From the NCBI GenBank assembly GCA_964057225.1, contig OZ059898.1:15353267-15417266 (forward strand): a DNA stretch of 64,000 nt, given 5' to 3'. The DNA is from Auanema rhodensis. Its lineage: Eukaryota > Nematoda > Chromadorea > Rhabditida > Rhabditidae. Below the pieces are notes generated by a model. That model made no database searches and was not told where the DNA came from. It was given only the letters and a program-made list of their open reading frames with translations. This document shows positions 12,701-24,190 of the stretch, one piece after another (position 1 is the stretch's first letter; every line of letters starts with the position of its first letter). The translations under genes were made by a program, and so were the position numbers.

Positions 12701-13382
12701 AAGCTGAACATCTGCTGTTTCTAATGAAGTTGAACAAATAAATTATTATTATTCACAAGTTTTAACTAAATATTAGATGGTTGCTAGAGAAGCAAGAGAT
12801 TACTTACTAGTTGCTATTGGAATAACACTGAGAGAGAGAGAGAGAGAGGGCTGAAACACACTATGAACTTTCTGCACATGGTTTTGGTTATAGCTAAGCG
12901 ATCGAACCATATTAGGCGGTTAGATGACCGCAATTATGACAGACGAGGAGAGAGGTAGATGAATGGAATAACAGTTTATAGGATAACCAGGGGGATGAGT
13001 GTGTGAGAGAGAGAGAAAGAGAAAGCATTGAAAACAAGAGAATAAGAGCAACCATACTGGATGAATGAATAATATAAAGAAAGAAAGAGATTTACAAAGA
13101 GAAATAGAGAGGGAGAGGGAGAGAAAGCGAGAAAGAGAGAAAGTGAGAACGAGAGAAAGAGATAGAGAGGTAATGGTAATGTCCTATGTGCAACCATTCT
13201 ATTGTATTTTTAAAAGAAAAATAAATGAGCAACTAATGGGCGTTAATATTCACGTGACATCACGTCAAAAATTAGAATATAATAGTGAAAATTCAAATAT
13301 TTTTAATGAAAAATTTAGGAAAATCATCTTATATAGCTTATAACAATAGAATATTCGTTATACTACATTAAACGTCTTTGTA

Positions 13383-13520
13383 TCCTATTGATTTACATCT
13401 TTGTATGGATTTTGGACTCATGTCAATGGCCATCTTGCAGCTTAATCTGCACTTTGCCCCCAGGGTATATCCATCTGACTCACCATCAAATTCGCATATT
13501 TTCAAGCAGAAAACGGTTGA
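13383..13520 (-). other. possible sushi/CCP-like exon
   Basis: The minus strand has an open frame reading ICEFDGESDGY, then GAKCRLSCK and SIQRCKSIG. The spacing GxxCRxSC-x13-C-x2-G resembles the conserved core of sushi (complement control protein) modules found in secreted nematode proteins. No clean acceptor or donor was found and neighbouring modules are not visible, so this may be an isolated exon, a gene remnant or chance. Not called as a gene. Confidence 0.25.
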
Positions 13521-13654
13521 ATAATAATTTTCTTTGCGAAAATCAGAGAGAAGTTTGGATTTTAAATAAATTGCAGGGAGAGAAATATAAATGATATCCA
13601 AGAAGAAAGATATAAAGGGAATCTGAGAGAGAGAAAATGATTTTCAGAAAGAGA

Positions 13655-13655
13655 A

Positions 13656-13714
<59 letters not shown>
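13655..13714 (+). repeat. (GA)n microsatellite with AAAG interruptions
   Basis: About 60 bp of GA with periodic GAAA interruptions. Confidence 0.95.
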
Positions 13715-15030
13715 TCAATGGGAAAATAAATATTGATTTACATACATGGATACTTGATATTCTATCGGTTATGTTGTTAAAGTGGTTGGAAAAGCCTTTG
13801 AGGTTGTAGCCAACCACCACCATACAAACATCACAGAAGCAGTCATGAATGGCCAGATGTCAACAGATGCCTCAATCATGAGCACTTCTGTGGGGATTTC
13901 ATGAGCATCACACATACATACAAACATGTGAATATATGTATATATCAAAAAGTTTTTTTTGTGAAAATTGAACGATTTTCGAATGTTTCAATGCAATTTT
14001 TTGAATTTGTTCCCCTCAAATACGGAAATCGAATGGCTAGAACGAGCAATTACATATACATATGGGAGGTGAGAGAAGAATAATGGTAATGAACTGGCTT
14101 CTGATGGCAACGACAACGCCTTCTAAAGGTGACGAGCACGAAAAAGAGCAAAAGGATGATGAGCAAATGCTGAAAAGGAGAATGAACCAGGAAAACGAAG
14201 ACAATCTAAATGATCAGCTGATGTCGATGAATCGGAAGAAACGCGACAATCTAGACAGGGAATAGTTGCCAAGCGTGGAAAATTGTCAATTATGAACAAA
14301 CTAGTCTCTACTCAGTATGTTTGTATATGGAATGAAAAGACCTCAAATTTCGTGGATTCTCTTGTATTCTCTTGTATTGTAAATTTACGAGAGAAATAAT
14401 GGTCTGAATAAAGAGAAAATAGAAAATAAATGGTGAAAGTTAGAGAGAAAAAAGTCAAAAAAGCTAAACCGCATGAAGAAAAAGTTAAAAAGTAAAGGAG
14501 AAAAGGTTTTATAAACAACAACTTTTCTGAATATTCATTCACCAAAAAAACAATTTAAGGCTGTGTTTGGAGAGTGGGAGGGCAGTAATCTAGGAGTCCC
14601 ATATAAGAAGGAAACAATCTGAGAAGTCAAGAGGTTATAAGAGATAGCTAAGTGACTGTTTGGATAGAATGACATATGGATGAGCCAAAAAGGTGATGTC
14701 TGTTGCTCAAATGCTTGTTTTGACTTTGTTTTATAGAAGCTGACTGACTGAAAATATGAAAGTTGTACTTAGAAGAGTGTTGAATCTAAAAACGAACGGC
14801 AAATCCGAATGAGAAGATAAAAGAATTGGGATGAGGAAGGGAAAGAGGGTGGGGAAGGGGGTGAGGGAACGACAGGATGGAAAAGAAATAAAGATGAATA
14901 GTAATCGAAGGCGATAATTAGTATAACGAAATAGCTATGAAGAAGACGAATACATTGACAATACATGAAATACATATATGAGGAACATGACTAGCTTAAG
15001 CAATGAAGAAAGTAAATGGAACAAGAGAAT

Positions 15031-15031
<1 letters not shown>

Positions 15032-15078
<47 letters not shown>

Positions 15079-15083
15079 GAGAG
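15032..15083 (+). repeat. (GA)n microsatellite
   Basis: GA run of about 50 bp with a single GGG interruption. Confidence 0.95.
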
Positions 15084-15357
15084 TATAGGGAAAGAGAGAT
15101 ATAATCATAGTTTGTCATCAATTACTACATTGACCAAAATCTAATTAAAGGCTAAAACTAATAGTAGTAGTAGAAGATACATATGATACTATGTGAAATG
15201 ATATAGTTCAACAGCCTAAGCTCGTTCAATATCTCTTTAAGCTTATGATAGTGAAAGCTGCAACTGTTCTCATTCTAATCATCAAAATCTTAATTCCTTT
15301 TCCGTTCATTCGTTTGCTCATGTTGCTGGCTCAGGTCATTCTCTGAGCCAATTCCAG

Positions 15358-15358
15358 C

Positions 15359-15412
<54 letters not shown>

Positions 15413-15415
15413 TAT
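15358..15415 (+). repeat. (CT)n microsatellite
   Basis: CT run of about 55 bp, interrupted by CCC near both ends. It has the opposite strand orientation to the GA tract 300 bp upstream. Confidence 0.95.
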
Positions 15416-16208
15416 CTGACAGAGACAGACTAACTGCTGAGATGATGCCGACGAGAGACGAAATTATTCGTTCAGTTTAGTATATCCATATGGTTACAGC
15501 TTTTATAGTTTAGAGATGAATTGAGTGCAAAGAGACATCTGTCATCATAACTTCTATTTTATATTTAATCTACATCATCATCATCAAGTATAGTTAAGAA
15601 GATGAGAAAAACAGTAGCTAACTATATCATATAATTAAGTGATTAATCATATAGAATTATAACATCAAACACACACACATACATTATATACAACAGCTCC
15701 TAGTCATGTGACATTTGCCATCAATTTTCTGCTTTAAATTAAAGAAAAAGGAACCTAATCTCGAAAAAGAAAAGAAGAAAAAGAAGAATATTTCCCGAAA
15801 ATGGAGTAGTTATGAGAGAAATGGAACAAAACATTTTTTTGGTATTAGTTTCAGCAACATTTTATTTCATAAAATAAGTGAAAATATAAAGAAAACATAC
15901 ATATAAATCATGATTTTAGTGAAAATAATTCATTTTTTACGAAAAAAAAAACAAACATTTTAGAACAAAAGAAGTCAAAAGGAAATACAATGACTGACAC
16001 AATATGAACACATCATTTTCAAATAAGCCTAATACAACAGAGAAACCGGAACGCTAAACGTTGGATCAATATGCTTTAGCTTTGGCTTCGTACAACCCGC
16101 AAATGGAAACGGAAGAGTGCTTAGCAGCTGGGCTGAGAATACGTTCGCGAAAGGAAATTACCGAGATTCAAAACCTATTTCAATGCTCATGGTCACTAAT
16201 GCCTTTAA

Positions 16209-16284
<76 letters not shown>
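16209..16284 (+). repeat. (CT)n microsatellite, 76 bp
   Basis: Nearly pure CT run with one TTT interruption. It follows a GC-neutral open island at 16.05-16.2 kb. Confidence 0.97.
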
Positions 16285-16288
<4 letters not shown>

Positions 16289-16779
16289 CTCCTTCTGTAC
16301 TTAGGTCACTTGCTCTCCCTCTCTCTCTTTGTGTTTCTAACCCATATCATTCGTTTCCGAACTTGAATTCTGTGTTTTTCTGTTAACCAGATTTTCAAAT
16401 TATTTTGTTATTCTAAGTCCAGAGTTTCAGAAATTAGAAGAATTAAAAAACTGAAGAAGTATGTATAAACATTGAAAGAATTAATTTAATTTTCAGTTAA
16501 CTATATGTTATAATTAAGTTTTTCATAGTATTATATCTAATTTATACAACCTTATAATCTTTTTTTGATTAAAGATAATGAGATTTATTGTACTAAATGT
16601 CATAAAAACTTTAAAATTAATAAAGATATTGATTGAATATAACAAAGAAAATATATTTTATTATATAAACGATAAGATTCAAACATAAAAAATATTATTT
16701 TAAAGATAAAATGATAATTAATCGTAATAGTTTATAGTAAAATCGACCATTTAGTGCAGAGTTTGGAGTGTAGGAAGTA

Positions 16780-16791
16780 GGGGGGGGGGGG
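16780..16791 (+). repeat. poly(G) run
   Basis: About ten consecutive G residues in otherwise AT-rich sequence; similar G runs adjoin GA tracts at 33087-33099 and 33360-33369. Confidence 0.9.
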
Positions 16792-17154
16792 AGGAGTGTG
16801 GGAAAAGGGGTTTGTCTAATGCTCTTGTAGCTGCCTAGACTACAAAATTTTTGTAGTGATTATTCAATTCTTAAGAAATAATCATATTAGAAGCTAAAGT
16901 TTTAAAAATATTGACTTGTATTTCCTTTTATGCTATTCATACTTATCTATTTCATGTTTTCCTATTATTCATTTTATTTTGAAAGAAAAAGGAACTACAA
17001 ACTTAAGCTACGAAACTTGAACTATAAAACTGAGCAAACTTGAGCTAAACTCATTATTTAAGTTGAAACTCATGCTTAAATACATGTTTTCAACTTGACT
17101 TCCTTGCACAAAAGCCTAATACTTAAGTTTCTTTGATGCACATTGAAAACAAAT

Positions 17155-17303
17155 TGTTTTCTCTCTCTCAACAAATCTTTCTTTCTCTCTCTCTCTCTCT
17201 CAACAAATCTCTCTTTCTCTCTCTCTCTCTCAACAAATCTCTCTTTCTCTCTCTCTCTCTCAACAAATCTCTCTTTCTCTCTCTTCCTTCAAAAACTCTC
17301 TCT
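17155..17303 (+). repeat. 30-bp minisatellite built on CT repeats
   Basis: Four copies of CAACAAATCT begin at 17169, 17201, 17231 and 17261, separated by CTTTCTCTCT-type spacers. The periods are 32, 30 and 30 bp, so the array is a higher-order repeat of a CT microsatellite plus a non-CT decamer. Confidence 0.95.
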
Positions 17304-18161
17304 AGATGATGCTAATACTTCATGCCAAAGATCATTTCAAATATTTTTGATAATTCATAGATGCTTATCTTCAAAATCTCAGTTTCTTATCATTAACCAA
17401 ATGTTTGATTCATAAAAAAAATCGTTTACAACTACTATTTCCACTATTTTTCATGTTTTTCTTTTGTTTTCACAAAAAAAATCAAATCAAATATCCATTT
17501 CGTTGTTCTCAAATAATTTCTCTAAACATGTATGTTTCATGTTCTTATATTAATCTTAACAAAGGTCATTTCTATATAATAAGTACAATTAAAAAAAGAT
17601 TTTCAAATTGATTTTACAGATTTTGTACGAAAATTATTTTTTTTTTGTTTTTTGTATTGATTTTTTAATTTTTTTGTCTTTTTAATCATTTTTTTTTCAT
17701 TTTTTTTCTTTTTTTCATTAAATTTCTCATATATTTTCAGAATTTACTATTTATATCGAATGATTATCAGAATATTTCAGTTTTTTTATTTCTAAAAGTC
17801 TGTTGTGTTCTCAATAATTCTTTTACTTTTCCTTTTCTTTAAAAATTTATTTGAAAATTCGGCTAATATACAACATGTTATGTGATATTCTCACAGTTTC
17901 CTCAATAACTATATCAAATAATTATAATTTTATTTAATTTTTCAATGATTGTTTCGTTTTTCTTCGTAATAATACCATTTTCTTCAAATATCCTGTTCAA
18001 ACTCTGCTTGGACAGCAGCTGATGTGAGTTCTTCTCACTATTCCTTCAGCAAATTCTTCTATTTTTCTAAATTTTCTTGTATTTGATCTCTATTTTCAAT
18101 TTTTTTCATATGAAATTTCTGAAATTGTAGATTAGGCACAATTTAATTTCTTCTTATTCGA

Positions 18162-19854
<1,693 letters not shown>

Positions 19855-20185
19855 CCAACAGAATAGTTCTCTTTTTAAATTGTTTCTTATTGATAAATTT
19901 ATAATCATATATAAATCTGTATTAGAAATATTGTATTCGGGAATGATCCTTGAAATATTCAAAAAATTGAATGAAAATTATTTATTTTCAATCACAATCT
20001 TCTGTAACATTTTACACATCGAAGGTGAGTCAAGTTTTAATTCAAGTTTTAGAATTCGTTGAAGCTTTTATTGTTTAGCTTTTGCAGAGTCACTTGTTCG
20101 TATTTGGCTTTTGTGGAACATCTTCACCCTTTCTCAGAAATCTTGTAAAATCTAAATTTGTTGTTCAAAATATCCAAAAGCTTAT

Positions 20186-20256
20186 TCCGTTGCGGGGAAT
20201 CGAACCCCGGCCTTATGGGTGAGAGCCATAAATCCTAACCACTAGACCACAACGGA
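20186..20256 (-). tRNA. tRNA-Glu (CTC), copy 1
   Basis: Reverse strand begins TCCGTTGTGGTCTAGTGG with A box, an anticodon loop CTCTCAC giving anticodon CTC for GAG codons, and the B box GGTTCGATTCC. Acceptor arms TCCGTTG and CAACGGA pair fully. A TTTT pol III terminator follows at 20175-20178 on the reverse strand. Confidence 0.96.
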
Positions 20257-20372
20257 CATGTAATTCTCTTCAAATTATATATCTTTGTTTTCAAAGAAGA
20301 ACAGATGCTTTTATTCGACTCAATGTTACAGCACACGTCAATCATGATGAACAGAAAAATGGTCATATTCAT

Positions 20373-20445
20373 GGCCGCGTGGCGCAATGGATAACGCGTC
20401 TGCCTACGGAGCAGAAGATTGTAGGTTCGAATCCTGCCGTGGTCG
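20373..20445 (+). tRNA. tRNA-Arg (ACG), copy 1
   Basis: Cloverleaf of 73 nt: acceptor GGCCGCG pairs with CGTGGTC, A box TGGCGCAATGG, anticodon stem TCTGC/GCAGA with loop CTACGGA (anticodon ACG, read as inosine for CGU/CGC), B box GGTTCGAATCC. A CTTTT terminator follows at once. Confidence 0.96.
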
Positions 20446-20634
20446 TAACTTTTGGAAAATGTCTCTCCAGCGTTAAATTTGTCATACAAATTTTTTTCTT
20501 GTTTCTGTGAGAAGATAATACATAGTCTGTCTATATGGTCACTTGTTCGTATTTGGCTTTTGTGGAACATCTTCACCCTTTCTCAGAAATCTTGTAAAAT
20601 CTAAATTTGTTGTTCAAAATATCCAAAAGCTTAT

Positions 20635-20705
20635 TCCGTTGCGGGGAATCGAACCCCGGCCTTATGGGTGAGAGCCATAAATCCTAACCACTAGACCACA
20701 ACGGA
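20635..20705 (-). tRNA. tRNA-Glu (CTC), copy 2
   Basis: Identical to the copy at 20186-20256, offset by 449 bp within the tandem duplication. Confidence 0.96.
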
Positions 20706-20821
20706 CATGTAATTCTCTTCAAATTATATATCTTTGTTTTCAAAGAAGAACAGATGCTTTTATTCGACTCAATGTTACAGCACACGTCAATCATGATGAA
20801 CAGAAAAATGGTCATATTCAT

Positions 20822-20894
20822 GGCCGCGTGGCGCAATGGATAACGCGTCTGCCTACGGAGCAGAAGATTGTAGGTTCGAATCCTGCCGTGGTCG
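20822..20894 (+). tRNA. tRNA-Arg (ACG), copy 2
   Basis: Identical to copy 1, offset by 449 bp, with the same CTTTT terminator context. Confidence 0.96.
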
Positions 20895-20979
20895 TAACTT
20901 TTGGAAAATGTCTCTCCAGCATTAAATTTGTCATACAATTTTTTTTCTTGTTTTTGTGAGAAGATAATACATAATCTGT

Positions 20980-21345
20980 CTGTTGTTCGTATTTGGATTC
21001 AGCTTTTCTATATCTTCTGAAAACAGTATAACATACCGAACATTGTCGCTTCGGCGAAGGTATTTCGTGTTGCAGGTTTCCATTGAAGATCCATAGAACA
21101 GATACTCATTGGTAGAATGCTTTATTAATGAGGTTAACGGTTTCAACAAAGTATAGAACGTCTATAGTCAGTTGAGTTTTGGTTGAGGTATGTTGTGGTT
21201 GCGATCCTAAGGATGACGATATAGGAAGGCGTGCCGAAAAGTACAACCTGAAATAGAAAAAGAAAAGAAAAACGATGAAAAACAAAAAACTAAAATGGAA
21301 CAAAACATAGGAAAAACATAAGAAAATAGTCGCAAACCGCGACAA
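20980..21345 (-). pseudogene. possible broken chemoreceptor-like (7TM) exon
   Basis: On the minus strand a perfect CTATTTCAG acceptor precedes 21247, from which the phase-0 frame reads VVLFGTPSYIVIL and then YRRSIL before a stop. An aliphatic helix with a Pro-Ser and a following basic SxxY/RRS region is typical of the first transmembrane segment of nematode serpentine receptors. A hydrophobic ATG-led stretch (MFVAVCDYFLMF) lies just upstream. No further transmembrane exons follow; the sequence runs into a tRNA duplicate. It would be a fragment, and the family cannot be named. The segment also contains a CGC-TTCG-GCG hairpin, so an RNA gene is an alternative. Confidence 0.25.
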
Positions 21346-21473
21346 ACATCTTGACCCTTTTTCGGAAATCTTGTTTGTTGTTCAAAATATCCAAAAGTTT
21401 ACAGATGCTTTTATTCAACTCTCATGTTACAGCACACGTCAATCATGATGAATAGAAAAATGGTCATATTCGT

Positions 21474-21546
21474 GGCCGCGTGGCGCAATGGATAACGCGT
21501 CTGCCTACGGAGCAGAAGATTGCAGGTTCGAATCCTGCCGTGGTCG
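21474..21546 (+). tRNA. tRNA-Arg (ACG), copy 3
   Basis: Same cloverleaf as the other copies but with GCAGG rather than GTAGG in the T stem, restoring a G:C-type pair in place of a T:G wobble. The flanks match the other units only from about 21400, so this copy is older or truncated and lacks a partner tRNA-Glu. Confidence 0.96.
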
Positions 21547-21699
21547 TAACTTTTGGAAATTGTAACTCTGTAACCAAATTCTATAATAGTTTTTGTTTGT
21601 TTTGATGAATTTATTCAAGTTTTCGGGACATAAACCTTAAAAATATTTTTGCGATTGATTTTCTAAATTATATTTCAAATTTAATTTTTGAATTTTATT

Positions 21700-22005
21700 T
21701 GATTTCCTGGAAAGATATCCACTCCTCACAAAATATATTTCGGGACTTCATACAAAACTTTCTTAAGGTCATCATTGTCGAATTTCTTAAGAGAGCTGGG
21801 TCTTGGACAATCTTTAAAATTGATTTCTCCGCATATGAAAATGGAAAGCCATTTGTTACATGTACTAGAAGCAGGATATGTAAATCCATATACAGCTTCC
21901 ATTTTTACAGAAAGCTTGTTTAGCAAAAATTCTTTCATTAAGATGATAAAAAAGATTTTGGCACATATGAGCTACGAACCACAGCATATTTTCGTAAAAT
22001 TTTGA
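21700..22005 (+). other. orphan open region between tRNA copies
   Basis: From the stop at 21700 to 22005 the plus strand is open for about 100 codons without an ATG until the middle (MKMESHLLHVLEAGYVNPY); the minus strand is also open over 21726-21938 with a cysteine-containing frame (CGEINFKDCPRPSSLKKF). Neither shows a family I recognise or clear splice sites. It could be an exon, a degraded gene or chance. Confidence 0.25.
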
Positions 22006-22269
22006 AAAATTAGTGTGAGGGCCACGGAACGAAGAAGTTAGCGACCTAGTATTAGTAAATTACAACGTCATTGTTACACTTTTAACAAAAAAAAATTTGA
22101 ACTGGAACCCGTTAAACGATTAACATGTTCCGACTCGTATTTCAGTGGTATCAGTGACATTTGCTGCTATGTCTGCAACAAAACATCAATCATGATTATC
22201 TATGATTCTTGGTTTTATTTATTTTGATATTTTAGCCTTCTTGAACTATTATTTTTCTCTTTTAAACAT

Positions 22270-22342
22270 GGCCGCGTGGCGCAATGGATAACGCGTCTGC
22301 CTACGGAGCAGAAGATTGTAGGTTCGAATCCTGCCGTGGTCG
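22270..22342 (+). tRNA. tRNA-Arg (ACG), copy 4
   Basis: Identical to copy 1 with GTAGG in the T stem; only two bases of shared 5' flank, marking the duplication edge. Confidence 0.96.
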
Positions 22343-22531
22343 TAACTTTTGGAAAATGTCTCTCCAGCGTTAAATTTGTCATACAAATTTTTTTCTTGTT
22401 TCTGTGAGAAGATAATACATAGTCTGTCTATATGGTCACTTGTTCGTATTTGGCTTTTGTGGAACATCTTCACCCTTTCTCAGAAATCTTGTAAAATCTA
22501 AATTTGTTGTTCAAAATATCCAAAAGCTTAT

Positions 22532-22602
22532 TCCGTTGCGGGGAATCGAACCCCGGCCTTATGGGTGAGAGCCATAAATCCTAACCACTAGACCACAACG
22601 GA
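22532..22602 (-). tRNA. tRNA-Glu (CTC), copy 3
   Basis: Identical to copies 1 and 2, in the dispersed duplicate block. Confidence 0.96.
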
Positions 22603-22718
22603 CATGTAATTCTCTTCAAATTATATATCTTTGTTTTCAAAGAAGAACAGATGCTTTTATTCGACTCAATGTTACAGCACACGTCAATCATGATGAACAG
22701 AAAAATGGTCATATTCAT

Positions 22719-22791
22719 GGCCGCGTGGCGCAATGGATAACGCGTCTGCCTACGGAGCAGAAGATTGTAGGTTCGAATCCTGCCGTGGTCG
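22719..22791 (+). tRNA. tRNA-Arg (ACG), copy 5
   Basis: Identical to copies 1, 2 and 4. Sequence homology to the other units stops about 12 bp after the CTTTT terminator. Confidence 0.96.
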
Positions 22792-22803
22792 TAACTTTTG
22801 GAA

Positions 22804-23751
22804 ATTGTAACTTCATTGAAAATGTTTTGAAGGTTTTTAACAAACTTGAGTTATTTTGTTAAATCTTATCATATAATTAGAAAAAATATAAAAAATTAAC
22901 ATTTATTGCTATATGTAATAGTATTGCCACGGGGGATATGTACACATTAAGGGAGAAGGGGGAATTATGGAGGTTGGGAGGGAAAATGAAGGAAGGGAAC
23001 AAAGGATTGAACATTGGTATCTGAATATAGTAATCATCTCACCGCAACTATGACCGTAAGTCAGCATGTCATCACCTAACAATTAATATTTTTAACAAGA
23101 AAAAATGACAATTGGCAGTTATTTTACAAGTTCACATTCAGAAAATTCTCAAAATTTTCAAAATATAAGGTATAATTGCGATAAGAATTGAAGAAAATAT
23201 TAAGTAAAGAAGATATATATATATATATAGAGAAGTCACAGGGTAGATGGAAAAATGAAGGCCAACTGGAATCACAATCTATTCACCATTTATGTTTTAT
23301 TTGAATAAATTGAATTATATTTGTATTACTAAGAGGTTAAATTATTGAAACCGGGATGAAAAAGTATTGGAAAAGCATGAAGACATGAGAGACTAGATAC
23401 CATTGTTGGAAAACCTGTATGAATATGGAGGGCAAGAGAGATATAAGAATCTTCTATAGTTATAGTTATATAAGAAGAATAAATTTAAATTCTACAATCG
23501 TTTTTGTCTACAGTAGTTAAAAGTGTTTGAAAAAAAGTTTGTGTTTCATTCAAAATAACCGAAAATGACGACAAACAAGCAGTTTGAACCCGGCTATGTA
23601 TGTACCCGTATATGGAATTGATTTAAATCTCAATGAACTTAGAGATTATGAGATGAAAATCAAAGAAAAAACGTAGAAATCTGATGAAATGACTGTGGTA
23701 ATGTGAAATTTTGCTCAATATATATGGTATATTAACTAGAAGAAAGTAGTT

Positions 23752-23795
<44 letters not shown>

Positions 23796-24190
23796 GGAGA
23801 GGGAGACAGGGAGGGGAAGGAAAAGAAGGGGAAGAAAGGGCAAAGAGATCACAGATGATGAAGCATTTCAGCTTCAGAATCAACTGATTTTAATCTATAA
23901 TTATAAACATAATCACAAACTTTCTGGAAAAAAGGGAAATGAAATTTAAATGAAAAAAAAATTAACATAGAAATCTTTGATCTAATAAAATGTTCTGAAC
24001 CGGTATTACGATTTAAGGAAATTTTTCTCGAATTTCGTTATTCTGTGACACTGAGTGAAGGGAGAGTAAAGCAGATTCTTCCGCTATGTTAGTGTGTGTG
24101 TATATATATAAACAGGAAGATATGCTAGAAAGGCAGAAGAGGCTTGTAGAACTATGAGCCATGTGCTGAGGCTGACACAGCTTGCTTCGG
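22804..24190. other. intergenic region upstream of the IRK 3' end
   Basis: AT-rich with a short G-rich stretch near 22930-22985, a TA dinucleotide run (23213-23229) and a GA tract (23755-23792). No exon or RNA gene recognised. Confidence 0.6.
23755..23792 (+). repeat. (GA)n microsatellite
   Basis: Pure GA run of about 38 bp followed by a degenerate GGGAGA tail. Confidence 0.96.

Larger units (their letters stand above)
8850..18161. other. 9-kb gene-poor region rich in GA/CT tracts
   Basis: No complete gene could be assembled. The stretch is purine-rich on the plus strand with many GA tracts, so the minus strand shows long pyrimidine-rich open frames that arise because stop codons need purines. 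GC-neutral islands at 11.03-11.2, 13.38-13.53, 13.78-13.92, 14.06-14.27 and 16.05-16.2 kb stand out and are treated as findings. TCACGTGAC at 13250-13258 is a good E-box. Upstream regulatory sequence of the two flanking genes is expected here. Confidence 0.5.
20091..20987. repeat. tandem duplication of a 449-bp tRNA-Glu/tRNA-Arg unit
   Basis: The unit starting CACTTGTTCGTATTTGGC at 20091 recurs at 20540 with almost no differences, carrying one tRNA-Glu (-) and one tRNA-Arg (+) each. Near-identity of the spacer shows a recent event. Confidence 0.97.
22265..22803. repeat. dispersed duplicate of the tRNA block 20368-20906
   Basis: The segment repeats Arg copy 1, its spacer, Glu copy 2 and Arg copy 2 nearly base for base, 1,897 bp downstream, and the match ends abruptly on both sides. 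Confidence 0.95.

Noticed and set aside
17155-17303. CRISPR-like array of regularly spaced repeats
   Set aside because: The spacers are themselves CT repeats and the genome is eukaryotic; it is a minisatellite.
20235-20576. Open frame across tRNA-Glu and tRNA-Arg
   Set aside because: It translates the tRNA genes themselves (for example DHGRIRTYNLLLRRQTR is the reverse of tRNA-Arg) and recurs with each duplicate.
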